From positions 1 through 64,000 of the forward strand of contig CAJTDK010000010.1 in assembly GCA_910575105.1 (NCBI GenBank): DNA of 64,000 nt, given 5' to 3'. Made by a program: the position numbers and the translations under genes. Below are positions 45,905 through 54,139 of the stretch, piece after piece. Each line of letters starts with the position of its first letter. Positions within the stretch are counted from its first letter, which is position 1. The stretch comes from Lachnospiraceae bacterium. GTDB lineage: Bacteria; Bacillota; Clostridia; Lachnospirales; Lachnospiraceae. The notes beneath the pieces were generated by a model. The model had not been told where the DNA came from. It ran no database searches and worked only from the letters and a program-made list of their open reading frames with translations.

Positions 45905-46924
45905 CTATCGGTTCAAATCCTTTACACTTTTCCGGATGACCAATTCAGGCTCAAACTGAATCTTTTCTTTTTTCGGTTTCTTTTCTTTAATACCGGCGAT
46001 CATCTGCCTGACCGCCTCTTTTCCCATCTCATATACCGGCTGTCTTACACTGGTTAAAGGCGCGTTGAAAATATCAGAAAAGCCCACGTCGTCATATCCC
46101 ACCACAGACACATCCTCCGGAACCGTCTTCCCGTTCTTCCCCGCCCAGCGGTAAACGCCGTAAGCCGTCAGCTCGTTGTAGGCAAAGATCGCGGTCACGC
46201 CTCTTTTCATCAGGTACTCTGCCCCCCGTTCGCCGCTTTCCATATCATAATTTCCCTCGTAGACGTCTCTGCCGTCAAAGGAAATACCGGACTCCCTAAG
46301 CGCCCTTTTAAAGCCTTCTGTTCTCATGCGGGAGTCTTCCAGATTGTCCGGTCCTGTAATGCATCCGATTCTTTTGTGGCCCATCCCGGCCAGATGCTTC
46401 CCTGCCAGATACCCGCCCTTCTCATGGTCTGTGGCTACAAAATAAGGCTCCACGTCAGACACATACCTGTCCACCATGATATGAGGCACCCCCAGCTCTC
46501 CGATCAGCCCCAGCGTTTCCCGAAGCTGAGCCGGGTCATCTTCCTTGGCAAAGCACAAAATGATCCCGTCCGCACCCTTATCGTCCAGTGTGCGGATATA
46601 TTCCATCTCCCGCTTATGGTAATCGTTCGTATTACAGAGGATGAGATTCCATCCTTCCCGGCGGCATTCATCCTCCACTCCCTTCGTAAGCGTCGCAAAA
46701 AAGCTGTTGCTTACATCCGAAATAACCAGCCCGATGGTCCTTGTCTGCTTTTTGATCAGCCCTACCGCCAATTGGTTGGGACGGTACTTCAGCTCCTTCA
46801 CAACCTCCAGCACTCTTTTCTGGGTCTGCTCCGGAATTGACCTGGCCTTATTGTTCAGCACAAGGGAAACCGTCGTCACCGAACACCCTGCACTTTTCGC
46901 TATATCTTTCATCGTAACACGCAT
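45905..46924 (-). CDS. LacI-family transcriptional regulator
   Basis: The 339-residue repressor starts MRVTMKDIAKSAGCSVTTVSLVLNNKARSIPEQTQKRVLEV, a LacI helix-turn-helix and hinge, then a type-1 periplasmic-binding-like sensor domain (VISDVSNSFFATLTKGVE...). It has its own promoter (46961-46989) inside the cluster. A LacI-type operator lies at the promoter of the first cluster gene, the likely target. The inducer is probably the imported compound or a product of it. Confidence 0.95.
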   Translation of the reverse strand: MRVTMKDIAKSAGCSVTTVSLVLNNKARSIPEQTQKRVLEVVKELKYRPNQLAVGLIKKQTRTIGLVISDVSNSFFATLTKGVEDECRREGWNLILCNTNDYHKREMEYIRTLDDKGADGIILCFAKEDDPAQLRETLGLIGELGVPHIMVDRYVSDVEPYFVATDHEKGGYLAGKHLAGMGHKRIGCITGPDNLEDSRMRTEGFKRALRESGISFDGRDVYEGNYDMESGERGAEYLMKRGVTAIFAYNELTAYGVYRWAGKNGKTVPEDVSVVGYDDVGFSDIFNAPLTSVRQPVYEMGKEAVRQMIAGIKEKKPKKEKIQFEPELVIRKSVKDLNR

Positions 46925-46960
46925 CTGTTATTTTCCCTGACCTCTGCACATGATAAGCAT

Positions 46961-46989
46961 ATTTTACCAGTACGCCGCTTAATTGTCTA
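46961..46989 (-). promoter_or_regulatory. Internal promoter before the LacI gene
   Basis: TAGACA and TAAAAT are separated by 17 bases in the 89-base spacer between the amidotransferase-like and LacI genes. Confidence 0.55.
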
Positions 46990-47013
46990 GGAAAAACTTT
47001 TTACCTGCCTTTC

Positions 47014-47754
47014 TTACCGGCTTACCCAGTCTGCGATGTTTTTCCACATTAAGTCATAATATTCCCATTCGCAGAACTCTACGGGCGCCCAGTGGGGGGC
47101 GCAGTCTGTTGTTACTACGGCGGAGCGGCCTTTTTCACACTCCATGACTGCGATAAATGGATCTCCCTCTACCTCTGCAAGCACCTCTGCGCCTTCTCTT
47201 GCTGCCGTCTTATTGTAGCCCAGTACCTCTGGAAACTCCTGGGGAATCCCTTTCAGTATCTCATGCGTCTTTACCGCTCTTGGCGTCACTCCCTCGCAGT
47301 GCTCCATCCGATCGTCCACGGTAAGGACTTCCACCGGCAGCACCTCCTGAACCGGGGTGTCATGCCATTTTCCCTTAGCATCCACGCCGGAAAAGGTCAG
47401 ATAGCCCCCAACCATGATCAGGCCGCCGCCTTCTCTCACATAATCCCGGATGAGCTTCGTCCGGTTCGGTCTCTTCTCACTCCTTGCAAATGTAGCGCTT
47501 GGCAGCAAAAGGGTATTCGCCCCGATGTCAGATAGAATCACGCACCCATACTCCTTAAGCTCCTCCACAGTAAACGGGAACTCCTCCGCCGCCAGATGGT
47601 TCGGGAGAAAATCAACCTGGTACCCTCCCTTTTCAAGCGCCGCCTTAAGCCACTTTTCACCTGTCTCATACACAGAGGTGTAAAAAGCGTCGGCGCCCTT
47701 TACATGTGTGGTGTAGCTCATCCACGACTCCCCTGCCAATAATATTTTTTTCAT
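47014..47754 (-). CDS. Glutamine-amidotransferase-like protein (GATase1-like)
   Basis: The 246-residue protein begins KKILLAGESWMSYTTHVKGADAF and has LSDIGANTLLL, then REGGGLIMVGGYLTFSG, features of the PF07090-type class I amidotransferase-like group. The expected nucleophile Cys in a GxCxG loop is not apparent, so amidotransferase chemistry is doubtful. No reaction is established for this group to my knowledge. It is 16 bases after the M24 gene, in the same operon. Confidence 0.8.
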   Translation of the reverse strand: MKKILLAGESWMSYTTHVKGADAFYTSVYETGEKWLKAALEKGGYQVDFLPNHLAAEEFPFTVEELKEYGCVILSDIGANTLLLPSATFARSEKRPNRTKLIRDYVREGGGLIMVGGYLTFSGVDAKGKWHDTPVQEVLPVEVLTVDDRMEHCEGVTPRAVKTHEILKGIPQEFPEVLGYNKTAAREGAEVLAEVEGDPFIAVMECEKGRSAVVTTDCAPHWAPVEFCEWEYYDLMWKNIADWVSR

Positions 47755-47770
47755 CCTGCAACCTCCGGTT

Positions 47771-48475
47771 TTACATTCTTTTTAATCTGCCATCTGAAAA
47801 ATAGTAGATATCTTCTTGTTTAAATCCATACTTTGAGCCCGGCAGACTGATATGAGGCTCAAAAGTAAACATCGACACGGACGAAAGCTTGCGGGCATTG
47901 CCCTTCTCGCTGTAAATCCTGTCCTCGTCCCGCTTTTCAATGGAATGCCCGAAATTCCCCAGGCAGTCCAGGTTCCGGTAGCCCTTTTCCTCCACCAGAG
48001 TGTTGATCCTCTCATGGAGGTCTTCAAAGGTCATGTCCTCGCGGGCAATATCCAGAAGCGTCTCATGAAGGAGCTCCTCCATAAAAAGTCCGTTTCTCCA
48101 CTCTTCGTTCATTATCTTTGCGATGTCGCCCACAGGCTTTCCATCCTCAAGGATGATGGTTCTCGCAAAATCTCCCCACACGCCGCGTCTCTGAGGGCTT
48201 AAATCTATGGTGATAATGTCGTTTTCTCCGATACGTTTGTCTGACGCCTCATATGTATCCGGCACGACAGAAACCGCCGTCTCATCCCCGGAGAACATAA
48301 ACGCTCCCACACCGCACCACCAGAAGGAATCCGCGCCGTGGCCGAGCATGTATTGCTCGCACTCCGCCCGCAGCTCCCTTAAGTTCATCCCAGGCGCAAG
48401 GACGCTCCTTGCATGCTCCATAGTCTCACGCCCAAGATCCTGCATGGCAAAATATTCTTTCGTAATCTCTGTCAC
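47771..48475 (-). CDS. M24-family metallohydrolase, minimal form
   Basis: The 234-residue protein has the pita-bread fold ligands of M24: Asp in ITIDLSPQ, Asp in WGDFART, His in FGHSIEKRD, and Glu in FTFEPHI. It lacks the N-terminal creatinase-like domain seen in Xaa-Pro peptidases and creatinases, and is also smaller than MetAP. It could be a dipeptidase, a creatinase-like hydrolase or something else. I chose the GTG at 48475 after AAGGGAGTTTAGAC; it starts 2 bases after the M20 stop. Confidence 0.82.
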   Translation of the reverse strand: MTEITKEYFAMQDLGRETMEHARSVLAPGMNLRELRAECEQYMLGHGADSFWWCGVGAFMFSGDETAVSVVPDTYEASDKRIGENDIITIDLSPQRRGVWGDFARTIILEDGKPVGDIAKIMNEEWRNGLFMEELLHETLLDIAREDMTFEDLHERINTLVEEKGYRNLDCLGNFGHSIEKRDEDRIYSEKGNARKLSSVSMFTFEPHISLPGSKYGFKQEDIYYFSDGRLKRM

Positions 48476-48477
48476 GT

Positions 48478-49779
48478 CTAAACTCCCTTCTGCATATCCG
48501 GCGTTTCGCCCCATTCCATAATCAGATTGGCATAAATCTTTATGGCGTCCAGATACTGGTCCACGGTGACAAATTCATTGACCGCATGGCACTGTTCAAG
48601 GGAACCCGGGCCATACTGAAGGGTCGGGCATCCCACGATGTTATGCCATGTCCTGGAGTCACATCCCGCCGGAGAACCCACAAGCTTTACGTCCAATCCC
48701 CTGGCGTCCCGATAAGCCTCTTTGAACGCGCCCACAAAAGGATGGTCTAATTCCATCTCAAAAGGGTTCCCCATCTGGTAAGTCGTGACCTTCGGAAGAT
48801 GGTCTTTCAGCCATTCGTCCCCTTTGCACCGCTCGTAGATCGCCTGGGTATATTCCTCGATGACCTGCTCCCGGCTCATCACTCCGGGAAGATAGTGGAC
48901 GCAGGTCTTAAAGCAGCAGTAATCCGGGATGGTGGATCCTGCCTCGCCCCCATAGATCACGCCCACGTTGCTGGACGGCGGTGGAAGGAGGGGATGCTTG
49001 TACTTCAGGAGCCACTTATGTTCTAACTGATTGATGGCGTCCATCAGAAATCCGGCCTTTTCGATAGCATTGACTCCCGCAAGCTTTAACCCAGAATGGA
49101 CAGCGATTCCCGGCACCTCTACTTGGAAAAACACCCAGCCCATATGGGCCACGATCACCTCATAATTCGTCGGCTCACACACCACCACCGCGTCAGCTTT
49201 CACACCGCTCACCGCCGCGCACAGAGACCCGTTTCCGCCTCCCTCTTCATCGCAGACAGACGCATATTTAACCGTGACAGGAAGTTCGATCCCCGCGTCC
49301 TTAAGCACCATGCCGGCCATGATCCCGGCCATCAGCCCCGCCTTCATGTCAGCCACTCCAAGCCCGGTGATCCTGTCTCCGATCACCTCCGGCCTCAGCG
49401 GGTCGATCTTCCAGTTTTCCAGGTTATCCGCCGGCATATGGTCGATATGCCCGTTAAAAAGAATCGACTTGTCCGTCTTTCCCTTAAAGGTAGCGTACAC
49501 ATTAAAACGATTGTCATAGTTATGCCCTTTGTTTCCCTCATTGTACAGTTCATTGCACTTAAGTACGGCTTCCTCACTCAGGGGATCTTTCACTACCTCG
49601 TCCGCCCCCATGTCTTCAAATACTCCGGCAAGATAATCCTGCCCTTCTCCTTCTAAGCCCCCGTCAATCCCATGCCCGATGTCATGAGTGTCAATGCTTA
49701 CAAGCTTTAGCAGATAGTCAATATACTTCTGCTTATTTTGTTCTACTGTCTTTTCAATGATCTCACTGTATTTTTTCAT
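48478..49779 (-). CDS. M20-family metallohydrolase (YgeY-like)
   Basis: The 433-residue hydrolase has ILFNGHIDHMPADN, GLGVADMKAGLMAG, the catalytic CDEEGGGN and CEPTN, and AVHSG in the dimer domain. It resembles YgeY of E. coli, whose gene is near dihydropyrimidinase-like and carbamate-metabolism genes; that role is not firmly settled. It follows the second ECF ATPase gene by 4 bases, so uptake and hydrolysis are tied together. Confidence 0.9.
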   Translation of the reverse strand: MKKYSEIIEKTVEQNKQKYIDYLLKLVSIDTHDIGHGIDGGLEGEGQDYLAGVFEDMGADEVVKDPLSEEAVLKCNELYNEGNKGHNYDNRFNVYATFKGKTDKSILFNGHIDHMPADNLENWKIDPLRPEVIGDRITGLGVADMKAGLMAGIMAGMVLKDAGIELPVTVKYASVCDEEGGGNGSLCAAVSGVKADAVVVCEPTNYEVIVAHMGWVFFQVEVPGIAVHSGLKLAGVNAIEKAGFLMDAINQLEHKWLLKYKHPLLPPPSSNVGVIYGGEAGSTIPDYCCFKTCVHYLPGVMSREQVIEEYTQAIYERCKGDEWLKDHLPKVTTYQMGNPFEMELDHPFVGAFKEAYRDARGLDVKLVGSPAGCDSRTWHNIVGCPTLQYGPGSLEQCHAVNEFVTVDQYLDAIKIYANLIMEWGETPDMQKGV

Positions 49780-49783
49780 TATG

Positions 49784-50596
49784 TCAGCTCCTTAGCCTGC
49801 GCTCTGCTGCATCTGCAAGTTCCCTTGGGTTTAAGATGTCGCTCCCAAGCCCCATCTCCTTTGCCACCATTCCCATCTCCGTGCGCTTGATCTTGCTCTC
49901 TTTTATGACCTCATCTCTTGAGAAGATCTCCCTGGCGCTCCCGTCCGCGATAATATGCTTGTTGGCCATGGCGATGACTCTCTTAAAATTATCCGCCACA
50001 AACTCCATGTCATGGGTAATGGTCACAACCCCGATCTTCTGCCCCCGAAGATACCCCAACAGTTCCTCTAAAAGCCGGATTCCCCGTAGATCCTGCCCTG
50101 CCGTAGGCTCGTCCAGGATAATATACTCAGGGCGGACTACCAGGATCGCCGCAATCGTGACAAGCTTTCGTATCGTATAAGGGATCTCGTAAGGGTTGCA
50201 CTTCAAAAACTCCCTGATCTGCATAACGTCAGCAGCCTCATCCACGCGTTTCTTTGTTTCTTTTTCTGTATATTTATAATATTTCGGCATGTATGCAATC
50301 TCGTCATACACCGTCTGATTGAAAATCTGATCGTCCGGGTTCTGGAATACGTATCCCACATATTTCGCAATCTGCGCCGTGGTATAATCCTTCGTATCCT
50401 TATCATTGATATACACCGTGCCCTCTGTGGGCTTATTCAGCCCGTTCATCAGCTTAACCGCCGTAGTCTTGCCTGCGCCGTTCTGCCCTACGATGGCAAC
50501 CTGCTCCTCCTGCGAGATGGTAAGGTTCAGATCCTCATTTGCAAGAAATCCGTTGGGATACCGAAAGCTTACATGGTCCAATATGATCCGGTTCAT
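49784..50596 (-). CDS. ECF transporter ATPase (EcfA)
   Basis: The 270-residue ATPase has Walker A GQNGAGKTT, Q-loop FQNPDDQIFN (typical of EcfA), and Walker B EYIILDEPTAGQDLRG with His in VTITHD. In place of the usual LSGGQ, it has YTIRKL, an unusually degenerate signature motif (see findings). The start is the ATG at 50596 after AGGAGAGGAGAGCGT; it overlaps the preceding ATPase gene by 4 bases. Confidence 0.92.
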   Translation of the reverse strand: MNRIILDHVSFRYPNGFLANEDLNLTISQEEQVAIVGQNGAGKTTAVKLMNGLNKPTEGTVYINDKDTKDYTTAQIAKYVGYVFQNPDDQIFNQTVYDEIAYMPKYYKYTEKETKKRVDEAADVMQIREFLKCNPYEIPYTIRKLVTIAAILVVRPEYIILDEPTAGQDLRGIRLLEELLGYLRGQKIGVVTITHDMEFVADNFKRVIAMANKHIIADGSAREIFSRDEVIKESKIKRTEMGMVAKEMGLGSDILNPRELADAAERRLRS

Positions 50597-51462
50597 ACGC
50601 TCTCCTCTCCTTTCTTTCCCTGAATCATGCCCGCAAGCTGGCTTACACATTCGCTCTTTGTGATAGGCACCTTGGAAAACACATGTCCCCGCGCGCTGAA
50701 TTCCTGATAAAAGGAAACCGTATGGGGGATCATGACGCCCTGTCCGGTCAGGGTAAAATCAGAAAGCACCTCTGAAGTCCGCCCCTTAGCCAGCAGCTCT
50801 CCTTTCTTTAACACAAGCACCTCATCCGCATATTCTGCCAGAAGGTCGATCTTATGCTCCACTAACACGATTGTCTTTCCCTGCTCCTTCAGCTTGTGGA
50901 TAATCTCGAAGATCCCTGCCGTCCCGTCCGGGTCAAGCTGTGAAGTAGGCTCGTCGATAACAAATGTATCCGTATCCATGGCAATGACCGAGGCAAACGC
51001 TACCTTCTGCCGCTGCCCTCCTGAGAGGGCGTTGGGATTGTTCTGTAAGAGATGTTCAATGTTCAAAAGCTCTGCAATCGAAAAGACCTTTTCAATCATC
51101 TCCTCCTTGGGGATGCCAAGATTCTCCATCCCAAGGGCTATCTCTTCAAAAACGGTGTTCTTCACCCCGCTGATCTGGGTAAAGGGATTCTGGAAGATGT
51201 AGCCCATCTGGGTAGAAAGCACATCCATATTAAGCGTCCGGATATCCTCGCCGTCGATCAGCACATCCCCCTTTAGCTTTCCTTTGTAAAAATGAGGGAT
51301 CAGGCCCCGGAGCAGGTTACACAGCGTCGTCTTCCCTCCTGCATTTTCACCGATCACCCCGTAAAACTTCCCTCTCTCAAAGGATGCCGTAACCTGCTTA
51401 AGCGCCGGCTCCTTCGCCAGAGGATACACATAATCCACATCCTTTAATTCAATATAAGCCAT
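50593..51462 (-). CDS. ECF transporter ATPase (EcfA')
   Basis: The 289-residue ATPase has Walker A GENAGGKTT (a variant of GxxGxGKT), FQNPFTQISG, canonical signature ALSGGQRQK, and Walker B TFVIDEPTSQLDPDG with His in VLVEHK. It pairs with the EcfA above, and the two would form a heterodimer with one normal signature motif. The ATG at 51462 follows GGAGGGTTGCAGG; it overlaps the EcfT gene by 19 bases. Confidence 0.92.
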   Translation of the reverse strand: MAYIELKDVDYVYPLAKEPALKQVTASFERGKFYGVIGENAGGKTTLCNLLRGLIPHFYKGKLKGDVLIDGEDIRTLNMDVLSTQMGYIFQNPFTQISGVKNTVFEEIALGMENLGIPKEEMIEKVFSIAELLNIEHLLQNNPNALSGGQRQKVAFASVIAMDTDTFVIDEPTSQLDPDGTAGIFEIIHKLKEQGKTIVLVEHKIDLLAEYADEVLVLKKGELLAKGRTSEVLSDFTLTGQGVMIPHTVSFYQEFSARGHVFSKVPITKSECVSQLAGMIQGKKGEESV

Positions 51463-52259
51463 CCTGCAACCCTCCATACAACAGATAATACAAGCAAGAT
51501 ATCCACAACCGCTACAAGCGCCTTTTCGCCGCCCTTCACCTTGGGAAGCTCCAGCAGGTAGGTGTGGGTGCCGGCTGCCGAGAAGGCTCTGGCATCCATA
51601 GCGATCGATTTTTCCTCTACGCTGGAAATGGCGTTGAGAACCAGCGGCCCCATGACGGGAATATAGGCTTTGATCCTCCGGATCACGTTGCCCTCCGTCT
51701 CAATCCCTCTTGCCTTCTGTGATTCCATGATCACCTTCGCATTCACCCCTAGGTCACTGATGGATTGGAACGCCGACAGTATCACAAAGGAAGTCACATG
51801 GGATACCCCTTTTTGTTCAAGCGCATAAGTAAGGTCGCTCCACTCTGTGGTCTGCACGAACATAATGACCGCAGCGCAGAAAGCCAGCACCCCAGACGTC
51901 AGCACCAGCGCCGAATGAAGGCTCTCCACCGAGATGTGGATCCCCCATTTTTGCCACAGGATCTGCTCCCCCGGGGAGAACGCCGCTTTCATCCCAAATA
52001 AGAATACGCCGAAAAACAGCAGGATCTTCCAGTACACCTTCAGGTAAGAGCGCAGGCACCCAGCCAGCACCGCCACCGCCAGCAGAAAAACCACCATACC
52101 GAACCCGTACCGATAATCCCCCAGGATCAATGCGCTCAGCCCAAAGGCCAGAAATATATTCAGTTTGCTCAAAGGATTCAGATCCTTAATAAAGTTGCCC
52201 GTGCGTTTCGGCTCAAGAAACTGGTTTGCAAATGTTCTGTTATCCATAAAGTTCTCCAT
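51444..52259 (-). CDS. ECF transporter transmembrane subunit (EcfT)
   Basis: The 271-residue membrane protein has about five helices and the EcfT coupling helices with Ala-Arg-Gly motifs: SQKARGIETEGN and AMDARAFS. It links the ATPases to the substrate-binding S subunit. An inner ATG at 52247 with GGAG spacing is an alternative start. The presence of a dedicated EcfT and two ATPases in one operon with one S component is the group I arrangement. Confidence 0.92.
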   Translation of the reverse strand: MENFMDNRTFANQFLEPKRTGNFIKDLNPLSKLNIFLAFGLSALILGDYRYGFGMVVFLLAVAVLAGCLRSYLKVYWKILLFFGVFLFGMKAAFSPGEQILWQKWGIHISVESLHSALVLTSGVLAFCAAVIMFVQTTEWSDLTYALEQKGVSHVTSFVILSAFQSISDLGVNAKVIMESQKARGIETEGNVIRRIKAYIPVMGPLVLNAISSVEEKSIAMDARAFSAAGTHTYLLELPKVKGGEKALVAVVDILLVLSVVWRVAGWLILN

Positions 52260-52309
52260 TCTGCCGCCTTGTTAAGGCAGCACAAGTTTTGTCCGGTCCG
52301 CTGCACTAC

Positions 52310-52894
52310 TTATTCTTCCATTTCTTTAATAAAAAATGCTGCATTAGGCAGTTTTACCTTCAATCTATCCGGAATTGCCTTTAATACAAAGAAGATGATG
52401 ATGAGGCATACGATCTTGTCCGTTCCTTCGCTCACCGCCTCGCTGACAAATGTAGCCGGCAGTACGTCCCATCCGGATGCCATCAATGCCGCTGCGATCG
52501 TCGTAGCTCCTGTTCCTGCGAATCCGCCCAAGAAAAACGCCGTTGTAGGAACAGCCAGGCACACTGCCACAAGCGCCACGCCGATTCCGGACAATGCTGA
52601 TTTCCAAAGAGACTTAAAGATTCCCCACTTTGCAAAAAAGAAAGACTCGACCGCAAACAACATGCCGATCTCAATATAGGCAAGCACTGTCGGGGTCGTG
52701 ATGGCATTGATCAGCTGCGTTCCCACGGCTACCACAAGTCCCGGCCCGATCCCGCACAGCGCCGCTGTGACAAACGTGCCGATACAGTCTAAAAATACCG
52801 GCAATTTTAACGCCAGCGCCAATTGTCCGCCCACGGCGTTGACTGCGATTCCGATAGGGATTAAAAAGATTGTCAGCTTGTTCCATTTCTTCAT
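52310..52894 (-). CDS. ECF transporter substrate-binding subunit (S component)
   Basis: The 194-residue membrane protein has about six helices, an N-terminal KLTIFLIPIGIAVNAVGGQLALALKLPVFLDCIGTFVTAALCGIGPGL and conserved Gly/Ala helices as in ECF S components. The ligand cannot be read from the sequence. The ATG at 52894 follows AAGGAGTGATTTTC. It is the first gene after the LacI-type operator and promoter, so induction would raise uptake first. Confidence 0.88.
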   Translation of the reverse strand: MKKWNKLTIFLIPIGIAVNAVGGQLALALKLPVFLDCIGTFVTAALCGIGPGLVVAVGTQLINAITTPTVLAYIEIGMLFAVESFFFAKWGIFKSLWKSALSGIGVALVAVCLAVPTTAFFLGGFAGTGATTIAAALMASGWDVLPATFVSEAVSEGTDKIVCLIIIFFVLKAIPDRLKVKLPNAAFFIKEMEE

Positions 52895-52914
52895 GAAAAT
52901 CACTCCTTTTCCTT

Positions 52915-52932
52915 TAGTAAAACGTTTTATTA
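52915..52932 (-). promoter_or_regulatory. LacI-type operator
   Basis: The perfect 12-bp palindrome TAAAACGTTTTA, extended by TA/TA outside one mismatch, has the central CG of LacI-family sites. It begins about 5 bases past the predicted transcription start, so a bound repressor would block transcription. Confidence 0.8.
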
Positions 52933-52943
52933 GTGTTTTTTAC

Positions 52944-52972
52944 ATAGTATCACCATTACATTTATTTGTCAA
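52944..52972 (-). promoter_or_regulatory. Promoter of the ECF-hydrolase cluster
   Basis: TTGACA and TACTAT are separated by 17 bases, upstream of the operator and the S-component gene. Confidence 0.8.
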
Positions 52973-53172
52973 TCAATTTTTTACCGCACTGAAGTGAAAT
53001 AATGGAAAATTCGCCTGAATATGGGAAGATATCTGAAAGATGCGCAATAAAACAGAATTTAGAAGAACGCTGATTATCCCTGATTATGCCTTATCAAAAA
53101 AACAAATAACTGCTGTAACTGATAAAATCCTTCAATCAATTACAACAGTTATAAAAACAAAGATAAAATTAC

Positions 53173-53190
53173 AGAACGGTATTCCGTTCT
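53173..53190 (-). terminator. metA: Terminator after metA
   Basis: AGAACGG and CCGTTCT around a 4-base loop are followed on the minus strand by a T-rich tail (GTAATTTTATC). It lies 18 bases past the metA stop. The remaining 180 or so bases to the ECF promoter hold nothing I recognise. Confidence 0.75.
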
Positions 53191-53207
53191 TTGTCAACCA
53201 TACTGGT

Positions 53208-54128
53208 TTAAAACGGCGTCCCCTCCAAATCATAAGGCGTCACCTGATAGACATAATAGTTCAGCCAATTCGTATACAGATTATTAGCATGTGCCCGCCA
53301 GGTAAGGAGCGGCTTATGGTCAGGATCGTCATCCTCGTAATAATTCTCCGGCATCTCTATAGAAAGCCCCTTAGCCAGATCCCTTCTGTACTCCCCGTCC
53401 AGCGTCACCCGGTCGTACTCCGGATGGCCCATCACGAAAATCTGCCGCCCATCCTGTGCCATAGCCAGAAACAGCCCTGCCCGATCAGATTCCGCAAGAA
53501 CCGTCAGGCGGCTATCCGCCCGGATCTTATCCATAGGGACCTCCGTGTGACGGGAATGGGGGGCAAGAAACACATCATCGAATCCCCTCACCAGCGGGAT
53601 CTTCCGGTTCATCACCTTATGCCGGAACACCCCGAACACCTTTTTATCAAGCTGCACCTTGTCAATCCCGTAATGGTAGTAGATCCCGGCCTGTGCGCCC
53701 CAGCACAGATGGATGGTAGAGGTTACATGAGTCTTTGTCCACTCCATGATCTGTGTAAGCTCTTCCCAGTAATCCACCTCCTCAAAAGGCATCTGCTCCA
53801 CAGGCGCCCCGGTGATGATGAAACCGTCAAACCTGCTCTTCTTTATCTCGCTGAACTTCTCATAAAATTTGTTCAGGTGACTGGTAGGCGTATTCTTCGA
53901 CACATGGCCGGACACAGTCACAAACGTCACATCCACCTGGATCGGCGTATTAGAAAGCGAGCGCAGGATCTGAAGCTCCGTCTCCTCCTTTAAAGGCATC
54001 AGGTTCAGAAGCCCGATCTTGATCGGACGGATATCCTGATGGGTGGCGCGGTGCTCGTCCATCACAAATATATTCTCACTCTCCAGTATCTCCTTTACCG
54101 GCAAATCATTCTGTACACGAATCGGCAT
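53208..54128 (-). CDS. metA: Homoserine O-acetyltransferase (MetA type)
   Basis: The 306-residue enzyme acylates homoserine, the first committed methionine step. The nucleophile is Cys142 (IHLCWGAQAG), His in FGVFRHK and Glu in GHPEYD complete the site. Residue 111 is Glu (GAPVE), where E. coli MetA has Gly; in studied homologues Glu at this place goes with acetyl-CoA use, so I call it acetyl- and not succinyltransferase. The start follows GGGAGGATATT. The gene lies 11 bases after the AI-2E-type permease, with no riboswitch between. Confidence 0.93.
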   Translation of the reverse strand: MPIRVQNDLPVKEILESENIFVMDEHRATHQDIRPIKIGLLNLMPLKEETELQILRSLSNTPIQVDVTFVTVSGHVSKNTPTSHLNKFYEKFSEIKKSRFDGFIITGAPVEQMPFEEVDYWEELTQIMEWTKTHVTSTIHLCWGAQAGIYYHYGIDKVQLDKKVFGVFRHKVMNRKIPLVRGFDDVFLAPHSRHTEVPMDKIRADSRLTVLAESDRAGLFLAMAQDGRQIFVMGHPEYDRVTLDGEYRRDLAKGLSIEMPENYYEDDDPDHKPLLTWRAHANNLYTNWLNYYVYQVTPYDLEGTPF

Positions 54129-54139
54129 AATATCCTCCC

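Noticed and set aside
53040-53993. Plus-strand open frame of 317 codons covering metA antisense
   Set aside because: It begins in the intergenic spacer and continues as the complement of metA with no domain features.
54129-54139. SAM riboswitch or Met T-box before metA
   Set aside because: Only 11 bases separate metA from the upstream gene, and no aptamer or T-box motif is present.
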